This document shows, in pieces, positions 1 to 8,948 of a stretch of DNA of 64,000 nucleotides. Location: assembly GCA_033762625.1 (NCBI GenBank), contig JANRLI010000013.1, forward strand, positions 58,324-122,323, read 5' to 3'. A program made the position numbers and the translations under genes. The DNA is from Alphaproteobacteria bacterium (GTDB lineage Bacteria; Pseudomonadota; Alphaproteobacteria; UBA9219; RGZA01). The notes under the pieces are model-generated. The model saw nothing but the letters and a program-made list of their open reading frames with translations, did not search any database and was not told the DNA's origin. Within the stretch, counting starts at the first letter, position 1, and every line of letters begins with the position of its first letter.

Positions 1-2
1 CG

Positions 3-1184
3 CATGATAACCATCCGGTAATTGCAACCGTAGAAGCATTATTGGCAGAAAGCGTGGCCGCCGGCGCATCCGATATTCATTTGGAGCCGGAAGAAAAAAG
101 CGTGCGGATTCGCCTTCGTATTGACGGACTTTTAAAAACGCTGACGCTACTGCACCGTGCGTCATGGCCGCGTCTTGCGCAGCGGATTAAAGTGCTGGCG
201 GGGATGGATATTGTGGACAGCCGCAATATTCAAGATGGCCGTTTTCATCTGCAAATTGGCAGCAAAAACGTCGATTTTCGCGTTTCCATTTTGCCAACGC
301 AGCATGGCGAAAATATCGTAATCCGCATTCTTGATCAGGCGCGGGCATTATTGCCGCTTGAAAAACTTGGTTTTAGTGAACCGCAGGAACAATTGCTGCG
401 CCGTTTGTGTTTGCGTCCGAATGGTATGTTGGTGCTCACAGGCCCTGTGGGTTCCGGTAAAACCACAACGCTTTATGCGCTGTTGCAATTATTGGATAAA
501 GCAACGCGTAGCATTCGCACTTTAGAAGACCCAATTGAATATCAACTCGATGGCATTCGTCAAACGCAGGTACGTGAAAATTTTGGATTAAGTTTTGCCG
601 AAGGCGTTCGTGCTATTCTTCGCCAAGATCCCAACGTATTGCTGATTGGCGAAATCCGTGATGCTGATACCGCGCAAATGGCGCTGCGCGCCGCCATGAC
701 GGGCAGCCAGATATTTACAACGCTGCACACGCAAGACAGTTTTGGCGTGTTTGCGCGCTTGCGCGAATTCGGGCTCACATCTGGCCTTATGTCGGGGAAT
801 ATCACGGCGGCGGTGGCGCAGCGTTTGGTGCGTGTGTTGTGCCCACAATGCCGCCAGATGCGACCGCCAGACGCGCATTTAAAGGCTTTATTGGCATCGT
901 CAGTCAGACTACCCGCGAAGGTTGGTCATGCGGTGGGGTGTGAAGCATGCGACCACACTGGACATAAAGGCCGCATGGTCATTTCTGAAATCTTGCCGAT
1001 TGATAGTGAGTTGGATGAGTTGGTGGTAAATGATGCGCCCCGCAGTCAATTATTCAAATGCGCAAGCGCCAAAGGCTTTATGAGTATGGCGCAAGATGGT
1101 CTTATGAAACTGGAAGCAGGGGTGATTAGTCTTGAAAGCCTGATGGCGGAGGTTGATTTAATCCAGAATGCGGGAGCCGTATAA
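3..1184 (+). CDS. gspE: Type II secretion / pilus assembly ATPase, GspE-PilB family (5' partial)
   Basis: Cytoplasmic ATPase of the GspE/PilB/MshE family that powers pseudopilus or pilus assembly. The frame is open to the left edge, so the N-terminal domain lies outside the window; the visible part enters just before the family motif GASDIHLEP. Walker A GPVGSGKTT is near nt 441-467, the Walker B-type LIGEIRD near nt 642, a TLHT His-box follows, and a CPQC...CEAC zinc site sits at about nt 840-950. The zinc site separates GspE/PilB from the retraction ATPase PilT. The stop overlaps the start of the next gene by one base, so the two are translationally coupled. I cannot decide between a secretion and a pilus system from this gene alone. 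Confidence 0.93.
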   Translation, partial: HDNHPVIATVEALLAESVAAGASDIHLEPEEKSVRIRLRIDGLLKTLTLLHRASWPRLAQRIKVLAGMDIVDSRNIQDGRFHLQIGSKNVDFRVSILPTQHGENIVIRILDQARALLPLEKLGFSEPQEQLLRRLCLRPNGMLVLTGPVGSGKTTTLYALLQLLDKATRSIRTLEDPIEYQLDGIRQTQVRENFGLSFAEGVRAILRQDPNVLLIGEIRDADTAQMALRAAMTGSQIFTTLHTQDSFGVFARLREFGLTSGLMSGNITAAVAQRLVRVLCPQCRQMRPPDAHLKALLASSVRLPAKVGHAVGCEACDHTGHKGRMVISEILPIDSELDELVVNDAPRSQLFKCASAKGFMSMAQDGLMKLEAGVISLESLMAEVDLIQNAGAV

Positions 1185-2389
1185 TGCCGCATTACGCATA
1201 TCGCGCAGTTGATGAATATGGCGCAATCAACAAGGGTGAAACCGCCGCCGCCAATGAAAATGAATTATTCGCCAAGCTGCATCACCAAGGGCTCAACCTA
1301 ATTGATTGCCAAAGCAGCGATAGGCCCACACAGTTTTTGTTTAATAAAAAAGTGCCATTACCAGAACAGGTACTGCTATGCCGGCATTTGGTCATGCTGA
1401 CGAAGGCCGGTGTTCCTGTGCATACTGCATTAGAAGATGTGCTACCAGCACTGCCATCAGCTTTGCGCCGCAATGTCGCGGCGATATTGCAGAACGTCAC
1501 GGGTGGAGCCAGCCTTTCATCCGCTTTTGCATCATCACGTATGGAATTTGACCCGCTAGTACCGCTGTTGTTAAGCGCGGGGGAAAAAACCGGTAAAATT
1601 TGCGAAGCCTTGGGCTTTCTCTATCAAAGCCTGAGCTGGAAGCGGGAATTTAATGAAAAACTGCGACGCGCATTATCCTATCCCGCGCTTCAAATGCTGC
1701 TGGCGGGTACGGCTGTCGCAGTGTTGATGCTGATTGCTGTACCACAGATTATTCAATTGCTGGAGATGATTGGCGAGCACTTGCCGCTGGCTTCTGAAAT
1801 CATTTTATGGAGCATGCGCGCATTTGGCGCAACCATAGCGCTAGTCATGGTTTTTGCTGCGCTACTTGCGGTTATTCTGCCGCTTATCAAAGCGCTACAT
1901 CAGGATATTGCACTAATGGCTGACCGCGTTTTTCTATCGCTGCCTATTATTGGAACGCTATTCCGCAAAGTGGAACTTGCACAAATCACCCATGTATTTT
2001 CAGCCATGCTGGGTAGCGGGGTGCAGATGATGGAAGCATTGGCGGTATTGCCTACATTAACCCATAACCGGGCCATGGCTGCGGCCCTTCAAAATGTGGC
2101 AAGGGAGGTCAGCGGGGGGCAGGGGTTAAGCACCGTATTAACCAAAGAAATATTTATTCCCCCTTATGTCATCCGCATTCTTAAAATCGGCGAAGATAGC
2201 GGGAAAATGAGCGAAAGCCTGCTTCATATATCCTCCGTTTATCAACAGGAGACCCAGCAGGCGCTCGACCAGCTGTTAAGAATTAGTAGTCTCTTCATCA
2301 CTCTTGCGGTAGGCTTAACGCTGATATTGATGGTCAGCGGCGTTATGGGGCCGCTATACCGTGGCATTAGTCATATGGTGGCTGCATGA
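1184..2389 (+). CDS. gspF: Inner-membrane platform protein, GspF/PilC family
   Basis: Polytopic inner-membrane platform protein that couples the GspE-type ATPase to pseudopilin assembly. The N-terminus (MPHYAYRAVDEYG) has the usual GspF opening, and there are two cytoplasmic helical T2SSF repeats (about residues 65-190 and 270-395), each followed by hydrophobic segments (about 165-190, 210-240 and 365-390). At 401 residues it has normal length. Its start overlaps the gspE stop and its stop overlaps the start of the next gene, so E, F and the L/B-like gene form one transcription unit. No secretin, prepilin or prepilin peptidase is in view, so the rest of the system must lie to the left or elsewhere. 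Confidence 0.93.
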   Translation: MPHYAYRAVDEYGAINKGETAAANENELFAKLHHQGLNLIDCQSSDRPTQFLFNKKVPLPEQVLLCRHLVMLTKAGVPVHTALEDVLPALPSALRRNVAAILQNVTGGASLSSAFASSRMEFDPLVPLLLSAGEKTGKICEALGFLYQSLSWKREFNEKLRRALSYPALQMLLAGTAVAVLMLIAVPQIIQLLEMIGEHLPLASEIILWSMRAFGATIALVMVFAALLAVILPLIKALHQDIALMADRVFLSLPIIGTLFRKVELAQITHVFSAMLGSGVQMMEALAVLPTLTHNRAMAAALQNVAREVSGGQGLSTVLTKEIFIPPYVIRILKIGEDSGKMSESLLHISSVYQQETQQALDQLLRISSLFITLAVGLTLILMVSGVMGPLYRGISHMVAA

Positions 2390-3663
2390 TTTTCTGTGGC
2401 GTTACACGTTTCACGCTTTTACTCAGCCCGCGTGCAGCAGTATTGATGCTGACCAACGCAAAAGAAATCGAAACCAGTTGGATACTGCCTTATCATAGTG
2501 ACCAGTTTTTTGATACGCTGCTTGGTGCACTTAAACGCCATCCGTTTTACCCGTTAAAAATCGTTGTTGATTCTGCGCATCTTGATGTGCGCATGGAAAT
2601 CTTGCCGCCCGTCAGCCCGTGGGCGCGTAAATCAATTGTCGAGCGCCAACGCGCGCATTTCTTTCCTAAGGCCCAATTGGAAGTGTCGGAATCTTTCCAT
2701 GATAAAGTTACGGGCAAATGGAAAGTGTTGCATGCCGCAACACCAGAAGAAGCATGGTTGCAACCGATTTTTGATCGTTTACAGCAAATAATGAACCCTA
2801 TTGAGCCGTTGTCATTCTTTGCTACCGAATGGATGGATTACGCAAGTCAGGTTTCAGTGATGCCAAAAAAAGGCTGGGCGTTCGTGAATGTCTTGTGTGA
2901 AAGCTTTGGTCTTCGCCAGCTTGTGCTTAATGACGGCAAGCTTATCTTCACCCGCAGTCACCCGGATTGCGTGCCCAGCATGGCAAAGGATGAATTGGTT
3001 GCGCGCCTTAGTGAACATATCAAGTCAACGCTGGATTATTTGCCGCGTCTAAATAGCGATTTCGCAGGAAACATATCAGCACGCCTTTATGTTGCTGACC
3101 ATTTAAGCAATCTTGAAGTGCCAAATGCGCAACTGATTGCTATTCCATCACCCAAAACAGCTCATGTGCCCCACGAATGGGCTGCGGATATCGCATGGCT
3201 TCATATCGCTGCGCAGGAAAAGCATGCTGCATTATCCATTGATACCAGCTGGCTACGCCAGATGCGCGATGGCACAATGAAGAAACAGATTGCCGTATGG
3301 GTCTTGATGGTATTTGGTAGTGCAGGGATTTTTGGTGGCATGTCCATTTTAACAAATGTTGGTAAATCAGAACATGCGGCGGCTGTGCCTGCAGTGATTG
3401 AGACTATAAAACCTGTTTCGCAATTGCCACCGGAAGCTCCGCTCGCCACGCCTCCGCAATTGACATTGAATGCTGTGATTTACAATAACCCGCAGGATTG
3501 GGTTGTCTGGATTAATGGCGAAAAGCACGTGCCAGGCCAAACAATCAATCATTTAACAATGCTTGATGTGTCACCGCAAAGCGTGTCGGTGCATTGGAAA
3601 GACGGCAAAGCCGAACAGCAAATAACACTAAATCTATTGCCTGCGCACACAGCGCTGCGCTAA
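2386..3663 (+). CDS. GspL-like / GspB-like fusion protein of the secretion or pilus system
   Basis: Predicted bitopic inner-membrane protein of 425 residues. Residues 1-290 form a large cytoplasmic domain that looks like the GspL/PilM/MshI actin-fold family, without a recognisable ATP-binding signature. A single membrane helix lies at about 300-324 and a proline-rich linker at about 335-358. The C-terminal 358-415 segment (LNAVIYNN, WVVWINGE, VPGQ) resembles the periplasmic GspB/PilP domain (T2SSB). L-type and B-type parts are normally separate proteins, so this appears to be a fusion linking the cytoplasmic ATPase/platform to the secretin. It overlaps gspF by four bases. The domain assignment is by eye; the membrane topology is firmer than the names. 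Confidence 0.55.
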   Translation: MIFCGVTRFTLLLSPRAAVLMLTNAKEIETSWILPYHSDQFFDTLLGALKRHPFYPLKIVVDSAHLDVRMEILPPVSPWARKSIVERQRAHFFPKAQLEVSESFHDKVTGKWKVLHAATPEEAWLQPIFDRLQQIMNPIEPLSFFATEWMDYASQVSVMPKKGWAFVNVLCESFGLRQLVLNDGKLIFTRSHPDCVPSMAKDELVARLSEHIKSTLDYLPRLNSDFAGNISARLYVADHLSNLEVPNAQLIAIPSPKTAHVPHEWAADIAWLHIAAQEKHAALSIDTSWLRQMRDGTMKKQIAVWVLMVFGSAGIFGGMSILTNVGKSEHAAAVPAVIETIKPVSQLPPEAPLATPPQLTLNAVIYNNPQDWVVWINGEKHVPGQTINHLTMLDVSPQSVSVHWKDGKAEQQITLNLLPAHTALR

Positions 3664-4436
3664 TTGTTTTCTAGAAATGTAATTCGTGCTTTGATGCTCT
3701 GTGCTGTATGGCTGTCGCCTTGCCATAGGCTTTGTGCCTTTTTATAAATGGCTAATGCCTCATCGGTTTCACCTTGCTCATCATAGCTGCGTGCCTGCTG
3801 AAGGAGCAGGGCAACGTAATTGCTACGAAGACCATCATCTGTGGGGCTTAATTGCACAGCGCGGCCGTAAAGTTGTACCGCTTTTTGGACATTCCCATCA
3901 GCAATCGCTTCATCGGCTTGTTGCAGTAGGGTGGATGTTTTGCGTACAGCGCCAACCGTTTCAACTTCAATAAAATGGCTACGTTCTTTTACGGCTGGCT
4001 TTTCATAAAGCGGCAATTGGGCAAGCATTTTTGTTAAAGGTTGGGGCGCTAAATCTTTTTCTGTGGTCGTTGCTTTTGGCTGCTGGAAGTCACGCCCAAT
4101 AATCAAGGCTTTGCTTGGCAGCGGCGTAATAGTTGTGGCTGGAAAAGCCGCTTCCGGTTCTGCTTCCTTCACGATTTGTATGGCATGTGCTGGCTGGTGC
4201 TGTGCTTCGCGAAATACATTATTCATCTGATCGCCAAGCAGAAACAATGCGCACAAGCTGGTGATAAGAAAGGAGGCAAGCGCGCCATAAGCAATATATA
4301 ACGCCTTGGTTGACAATGTACGGGCGCGGCTTTTCTTAAAATCGATGACCATCGGCTGAATGCCGGTGGTCGCGTAACCGCTAAGCGGTAACGACATGTT
4401 TGGTTGGTTGGCGGATTTTAGAATGCGCTGAGCCAT
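3660..4436 (-). CDS. Membrane-anchored TPR protein (MshN-like architecture)
   Basis: Protein of 258 residues with a basic cytoplasmic N-terminus, one membrane helix at about 45-68, a low-complexity linker, and two to three tetratricopeptide repeats at about 170-255 (for example AIADGNVQKAVQLYGRAVQL). TPR domains with this anchor occur in pilus assembly systems, for example MshN beside MshE and MshG, so its position beside the GspE/F/L-like genes suggests a periplasmic scaffold for the same machine. That is inference from architecture and neighbourhood. It is convergent with the preceding gene and their stop codons overlap by four bases. Confidence 0.6.
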   Translation of the reverse strand: MAQRILKSANQPNMSLPLSGYATTGIQPMVIDFKKSRARTLSTKALYIAYGALASFLITSLCALFLLGDQMNNVFREAQHQPAHAIQIVKEAEPEAAFPATTITPLPSKALIIGRDFQQPKATTTEKDLAPQPLTKMLAQLPLYEKPAVKERSHFIEVETVGAVRKTSTLLQQADEAIADGNVQKAVQLYGRAVQLSPTDDGLRSNYVALLLQQARSYDEQGETDEALAIYKKAQSLWQGDSHTAQSIKARITFLENN

Positions 4437-4513
4437 GTTTGTGTGCCTTGGTGTTCGACCATAGCACAGGCTCAGATGCGAGCAAAGCGAAGCTTAGATA
4501 GGTTTTAAAACGG

Positions 4514-5026
4514 TTAGGCTACGTTTTTGACAGTATTTTTAAGCCTTTGGGCCATCTCGGTGGTCTGAACTTCTATGAGCTTCTTATCGTGTTCTGCACC
4601 AAGGTTTGTGCGAAGAAGCGCTTCGGCAGCTTTCAATGCGACATCAACGGCTTGGGCGCGGATTTCAGTTGCAGCTTGTTCTTGAAGCAATTGAATACGT
4701 TCAACCGCTTGTTGTTCGCGGCGCTTTAAGGTTGCTTCCAAATCCTTTTCAGCTTGAACTTGAAGCAGGCGCGCCTGTTCTTCCGCCCGGGCAATAATCG
4801 CATCAGATTCTTTAAATGCATTGTTATGCTTGGCCTGTGTATCGGCCAATAATTGCGCAGCTTCAGCATGAAGGGCGGCAGCTTGGTCCAGCTCTTGTTT
4901 TACCTTCACACCGTAATTATCAAGCGCAGAGGCAATCGCCGCGCCGCCAGCTTTCCATGCAATGACAAGGAAGATTACAAATGAAATTGCAAACCATACT
5001 GTTGGGTCATTTAGTAATTCTTGCAT
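4514..5026 (-). CDS. atpF: F0F1 ATP synthase subunit b
   Basis: Peripheral-stalk subunit of ATP synthase, 170 residues. An N-terminal membrane helix (WFAISFVIFLVIAWKAGG) is followed by a long alanine/glutamate/glutamine-rich helix that dimerises with b'. It is the last gene of the F0 operon, two bases after b'. No F1 genes (atpHAGDC) follow, as in other alphaproteobacteria where F0 and F1 operons are separate. Confidence 0.95.
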   Translation of the reverse strand: MQELLNDPTVWFAISFVIFLVIAWKAGGAAIASALDNYGVKVKQELDQAAALHAEAAQLLADTQAKHNNAFKESDAIIARAEEQARLLQVQAEKDLEATLKRREQQAVERIQLLQEQAATEIRAQAVDVALKAAEALLRTNLGAEHDKKLIEVQTTEMAQRLKNTVKNVA

Positions 5027-5028
5027 GC

Positions 5029-5700
5029 TTATGCTTTCCTTACTTTTTGTAGGGCATTTTCAATATCGCTGGTTGATGGGTTGATGCCAGCAACGGATTG
5101 AACCAGTGCGCCAATCACGCTCACTACTTCTTTATCTAGTGCAGCAATCGCCCTGTTTTTTTCAGCCAGAATGCGCGCATCTGCTGATCTAATATCCGCA
5201 TTGACCTTGGCCGTTTGCGATCCAAGCGCGTCGGCAGCTTTTTTAGCACTTTCATCTGTCACGGTTCGGGTTGCAGTTTGCGCATCCGAACGTGCCTTGG
5301 CAAGGCGGGTTTCATATTCAACCATCAGATGCTTGGCTGCTTCGTTTTTGGCCTTCGAGCCACCAATATCAGCCGAGATGCGCTTTTCGCGTGTCTCCAG
5401 CGTTTTTTCAACGCCAGGCAATGCAACATGCTTCATCAGCAAATAAGTCAGAATGAAGGTAATGGTTAGCCAGAACAGTTGCCCCGGAAAACGGCTAATA
5501 TCCATTTGCGGCAAGCCGCCTGAACCCTCTTCATGCGCGGCGGCTTCATGGCCTGCGCCATGTTCGCCTTCCGCAGCCGTTGTTTCAACAGCGACAGGAG
5601 GGGTAGGAGCATTTTTATGCTTTGCCGCATGGGCTGGCACAATGGCCAGCACAAGAGACATCATAAATAACGCACAAAAGAGGGCAGCTTTCTTAAGCAT
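5029..5700 (-). CDS. atpF2: F0F1 ATP synthase subunit b'
   Basis: Second peripheral-stalk subunit (b'), 223 residues, the partner of subunit b. It starts with a hydrophobic signal-like segment (residues 4-25, ending VPAHA). An alanine/proline and histidine/glutamate-rich linker (about 27-62) precedes the true membrane helix (about 75-95), then comes the long stalk helix. Separate b and b' genes are typical of alphaproteobacteria, cyanobacteria and plastids. The signal-like extension and His-rich linker make it longer than the usual b' of 160-200 residues. It lies between atpE and atpF. Confidence 0.93.
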   Translation of the reverse strand: MLKKAALFCALFMMSLVLAIVPAHAAKHKNAPTPPVAVETTAAEGEHGAGHEAAAHEEGSGGLPQMDISRFPGQLFWLTITFILTYLLMKHVALPGVEKTLETREKRISADIGGSKAKNEAAKHLMVEYETRLAKARSDAQTATRTVTDESAKKAADALGSQTAKVNADIRSADARILAEKNRAIAALDKEVVSVIGALVQSVAGINPSTSDIENALQKVRKA

Positions 5701-5724
5701 CAGATACCTTTGGCAAGTAGTTGC

Positions 5725-5955
5725 TTATTTTGCAACGAACAGCAAAAGCATGGACACAACGAAACCGAGCAACAGAACAAGTTCGGTAGCAGCAAAGCCA
5801 ATGAAGCCTGTGGTGTTCATTTGCTTAGCGGCAGCAGGATTACGTGCGATACCTGAAAGCCAAGCGGCAAAGATATTGCCAAGGCCGATACCGGCGCCGA
5901 GCGTGCCAATCATGGCGATACCGGCGGCGAGAAGTTTCATTGCAGCTGCATCCAT
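5725..5955 (-). CDS. atpE: F0F1 ATP synthase subunit c
   Basis: Proton-carrying rotor subunit, 76 residues, a hairpin of two membrane helices. The glycine motif GAGIGLG (residues 20-26), the loop RNP (38-40) and the essential carboxylate Glu58 in ATELVLLLG are all visible. A glutamate without the polar sodium-site pattern points to proton coupling. A good ribosome-binding site (AAGGAG, plus-strand ctcctt near 5961) precedes the start. Confidence 0.96.
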   Translation of the reverse strand: MDAAAMKLLAAGIAMIGTLGAGIGLGNIFAAWLSGIARNPAAAKQMNTTGFIGFAATELVLLLGFVVSMLLLFVAK

Positions 5956-6008
5956 TTTAATCTCCTTTGTGATGCGTTTAAAAAAACTTGGTCTTAGTGT
6001 AGCTCCAC

Positions 6009-6752
6009 TTAGTGCAATTCTAGGGCGTCGTGCAAATACACAGCGGCCAGAATTGCAAAAATGTAGGCTTGAAGGCCGGCAACGAAGAATTCAAATCCCG
6101 TCAACGCGACATTCAATAATACAGGTAGAGGTAATAGAACCATCGTTGCTCCGCCAGCGGTCAGCAACATTACAGCCATACCTGCAAACACTTTAAGCAT
6201 GATATGGCCTGCCATCATGTTTGCGAACAAACGAATGGCGAGGCTGAACGGCCGAACACAAAACGAAAATACTTCCAAGACGAACATCAGCGGCACCATT
6301 ACAATCGGTGTGCCAGCAGGAACGAACAGCGAGAAAAAATGCAAGCCATGTTTTGCAAAGCCGGTAATGGTTACGGCCAAAAACACAATCAACGCAAGGA
6401 AGAAGGTCACAAGAATATGGGATGTAACCGTGAAGCTATATGGGATCATTCCCAGTATGTTGCAGAACAAAATGAAAATGAAGATGGAGAAGATAAGCGG
6501 GAAGTAAGGTTTTGAATGTTCACCGGCTGTGTCCCCGACAATATTGGCGACACTGCTATGAAGCATTTCCGCAGCTGCCTGAAGGCGTCCGGGAACAAGA
6601 GACTTCTTTTGCATGCCCAGCACAAAAAAGATGGTCGCTGAAATCACGGCCAAAAACATGAACAGGGAAGAATTGGTCAACGAAACGTCATACCCGCCAA
6701 CATTCAGTGGCAAAATGGTGTGAATTTCAAACTGGTGGAGTGGGGAACTCAT
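6009..6752 (-). CDS. atpB: F0F1 ATP synthase subunit a
   Basis: Stator subunit a, about 247 residues, multi-pass membrane protein forming the proton half-channels. The essential arginine sits in SLAIRLFANMMAGH, and the C-terminal helix FVAGLQAYIFAIL is typical. I chose the ATG at 6752 (MSSPLHQFEI), which matches the usual alphaproteobacterial N-terminus ending HQFEI. A longer frame opens at a TTG at 6800 but has no support. It is preceded by atpI and followed by atpE after 53 bases. Confidence 0.94.
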   Translation of the reverse strand: MSSPLHQFEIHTILPLNVGGYDVSLTNSSLFMFLAVISATIFFVLGMQKKSLVPGRLQAAAEMLHSSVANIVGDTAGEHSKPYFPLIFSIFIFILFCNILGMIPYSFTVTSHILVTFFLALIVFLAVTITGFAKHGLHFFSLFVPAGTPIVMVPLMFVLEVFSFCVRPFSLAIRLFANMMAGHIMLKVFAGMAVMLLTAGGATMVLLPLPVLLNVALTGFEFFVAGLQAYIFAILAAVYLHDALELH

Positions 6753-6928
6753 TCGGCTTGTTTGCTCTGGGGCGGGTAAATCGTGAAAGTCATGAATCAA
6801 AAACCGCGCTTCTTATCGGAAAGAACGGGAAAAATGTCAAATGGAAAAGGGTGCAAAAAACTGTGGGTAAAAAGCCCCTTATTTATTGGGTTTTTTTAAA
6901 GGTGTTAATGGATGAAACGAACCCCAAT

Positions 6929-7297
6929 CTAGGGCTGGTTTTCACCATCATCCCGTTTTCGGGCCGCAGGCATAGTGATGTCGTGGCTGCCAAGTTCTGA
7001 TTTGGGGGCGGTTTTGTACTTTGCGCCTACTTTTTCACCATCCACATTCATGACGCGCCAGGCATTATAGATGCCGGTAATGAACCCGATAAAAAACAGG
7101 CCAAGGGTCACCCATGGTGTTGTGCCCAACTGCATGTCAATGACAAAGCCGATGCCGGCAAAGAACAGCGTTGCAATCAAGAATTCATAACCCACGCGGC
7201 CTGCACTGCTGCCCTTCATATTTTTAAACATCGGGGCTTTTTCGTCGGCGCGGTTTTTTTCAAACGCCTTAATTTTTTTATCAAGCTCGGTTTTCAT
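6929..7297 (-). CDS. atpI: ATP synthase protein I
   Basis: Small accessory protein of 122 residues encoded first in the F0 operon; AtpI proteins help assemble the c-ring. A charged N-terminus (KTELDKKIKAFEKN) precedes a paired hydrophobic region (about 38-85) containing the family pattern GIGFVIDMQLGTTPW and a GLFFIGFITGIYN helix. The ATG at 7297 is chosen over an upstream start because the family begins with this charged segment and GGGGCG precedes it. An unusual polar tail follows the second helix. Confidence 0.88.
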   Translation of the reverse strand: MKTELDKKIKAFEKNRADEKAPMFKNMKGSSAGRVGYEFLIATLFFAGIGFVIDMQLGTTPWVTLGLFFIGFITGIYNAWRVMNVDGEKVGAKYKTAPKSELGSHDITMPAARKRDDGENQP

Positions 7298-7452
7298 AAT
7301 CGCCCCACTTTGAATAGGCACAGCAAATTTGCCGCTTAAGATTAATATTAAGCCGTTAATAGAAGGTGTAAACACTGTTCACGTTAATTAGTTTCAGCAA
7401 TTTTCGGTAGAATGGAGGTATTAAAACAATAGGTTAACATTTTTTACGCGAT

Positions 7453-8199
7453 ATGACTGATAGCGATTTAAACACAGTAACGGCACGTGCGCATATCTCT
7501 CCGCTTGATCGGCTTATACATGCGCAATTCAAGGCAGCCGCTGAAGAAGCCGTGGTCGATTTAAGCGTGATAGGAAACAATCCTTTAAAAGGCATGCCGT
7601 CCGCACTGACCACAGACGCTTATGTTGAATACAATTACGGTTTGGACGCTGATCCGCAATTCACCATGGAATTAATGGAAGATGGGGAATGCTTTGCTGT
7701 GATTACGTCACGTTTGGGCATCAGAAACGCTAAGGTCATGCTGTATGATATGACCTATGGTACCGGTATCAAAAAAGGCATCAAAGGCTTTGCGCCTTAT
7801 GCGGTTCGCCATTTGGTATCCGCTTTGCGCGACATGCATAATGTAGTTATTGCAACTGGCATCATGGCTAAGCGTGAGCGAATTGATAGCATACAAGATG
7901 ATAATGACCGCGCGCTTGTTGAACGCATGGAACATGGCAAGCTAAAAATGTTCGAATGGCTCGGCTTCCAGTTGCGGGATGCAAAAACCAATGAGCGCAT
8001 TTATGCGCCAGATAATGCGGCTGATTTGAAAGCATGCCGTGCAGAATTTCCATTTGATGATCAAGAAACGCGGGACGCGGTATTCAAGACATTGGGATTA
8101 GCGGCGGATAAGCGCGAAGCAACAGTTATTGAATTACCGGTTCGTCATGCACATGAAGTGCCTGAGCACATCCGGCAAATCGCTGTAGCACACGGATAA
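7453..8199 (+). CDS. Unknown protein, 248 aa
   Basis: No family recognised. The product is soluble, mixed alpha/beta, with no signal peptide or membrane helix. The central part (about 55-165) alternates strands and helices (FAVITSRLGIRNAKVMLYD, then YAVRHLVSALRDMHNVVIA), which could be a GNAT-like or similar alpha/beta fold, but I see no acetyl-CoA-binding signature and assign no function. No strong ribosome-binding site lies close to the ATG; a GGAGG occurs about 35 bases upstream. The gene is divergent from atpI and convergent with phoH, three bases apart, so it is its own transcription unit. Confidence 0.7.
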   Translation: MTDSDLNTVTARAHISPLDRLIHAQFKAAAEEAVVDLSVIGNNPLKGMPSALTTDAYVEYNYGLDADPQFTMELMEDGECFAVITSRLGIRNAKVMLYDMTYGTGIKKGIKGFAPYAVRHLVSALRDMHNVVIATGIMAKRERIDSIQDDNDRALVERMEHGKLKMFEWLGFQLRDAKTNERIYAPDNAADLKACRAEFPFDDQETRDAVFKTLGLAADKREATVIELPVRHAHEVPEHIRQIAVAHG

Positions 8200-8201
8200 G
8201 T

Positions 8202-8948
8202 TTAGATACGCGTTAGCATGCTTGCGACAAGCGGGTGGCGAACCACGTCGGTTGCTTCAAGTTGCACAACCGCAATGCCCTTAACCCCATCCAGCTTCTT
8301 GGCGATATCCGCAAAGCCTGACATCCCTGGTAACAAATCGCTTTGATCGGGGTCACCTGTCAGTACCATCGTGGAATGCCAGCCAAGGCGGGTCAGCAGC
8401 ATCTTAAGCTGCGTATACGTGCAGTTTTGAACTTCATCAATCACGACAAAGGCGTTGTTCAGGGTGCGTCCGCGCATGTAACCGATAGGAGCGATTTCAA
8501 TCGCGCCATCAATCAGATGCTGTTTTAAACGCTTGCTGCCAATCCGGTCATTCAATGCGTCATAGAGCGGGCGAAGATAGGGGGCCATCTTTTCCTGCAA
8601 GTCACCCGGCAAGAAACCGATGGTTTCACCTGCTTCAATCGCAGGGCGGGAAAGGATGATGCGGTCAACCGTTCCTGCTTCTAATGCTTCAACCGCAGCA
8701 CTAATCGCCAAATAGGTTTTACCCGTACCCGCAGGACCAACCGCAAGGGTAAGGTTGTGCGTGGCAAGTGCTTCCATCAATCGCGCCTGATTATTGTTTT
8801 GCGGCTTTATCTTGCGGATGTAGCTTTGATCGCGGCGATCATCTTCATCTTTTATTGGCGACCATTTTTGGTTGAACAGAACTTCGACATTCGACTTTCT
8901 GCTGTCAGCGCTACGTTTACTCTGGAATTTATCCGAGCGTTTACCCAT
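8202..8948 (-). CDS. phoH: PhoH-family ATPase
   Basis: Cytoplasmic P-loop ATPase of the PhoH family, 248 residues. A short basic N-terminus (MGKRSDKFQSKR) is followed by Walker A GPAGTGKTYLA, the SRPAIEAGE motif, GFLPGDLQEKM, YMRGRT and the Walker B-type FVVIDEVQN. There is no KH or PIN domain, so it resembles E. coli PhoH more than YbeZ. It is also not beside ybeY, as YbeZ usually is. The start at 8948 is preceded by GGAGA at good spacing; a longer frame to 9023 lacks this. The exact cellular role of PhoH is unresolved. Confidence 0.9.
   Translation of the reverse strand: MGKRSDKFQSKRSADSRKSNVEVLFNQKWSPIKDEDDRRDQSYIRKIKPQNNNQARLMEALATHNLTLAVGPAGTGKTYLAISAAVEALEAGTVDRIILSRPAIEAGETIGFLPGDLQEKMAPYLRPLYDALNDRIGSKRLKQHLIDGAIEIAPIGYMRGRTLNNAFVVIDEVQNCTYTQLKMLLTRLGWHSTMVLTGDPDQSDLLPGMSGFADIAKKLDGVKGIAVVQLEATDVVRHPLVASMLTRI

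Noticed and set aside
4470..4497. Third copy of the thiC-leader repeat (ATGCGAGCAAAGCGAAGC)
   Set aside because: Similarity covers fewer than 20 bases with an insertion; it could be chance.
5453..6196. Plus-strand ORF of 247 codons
   Set aside because: It lies antisense across atpF', atpE and atpB, which are unmistakable; its composition is that of a mirror frame.
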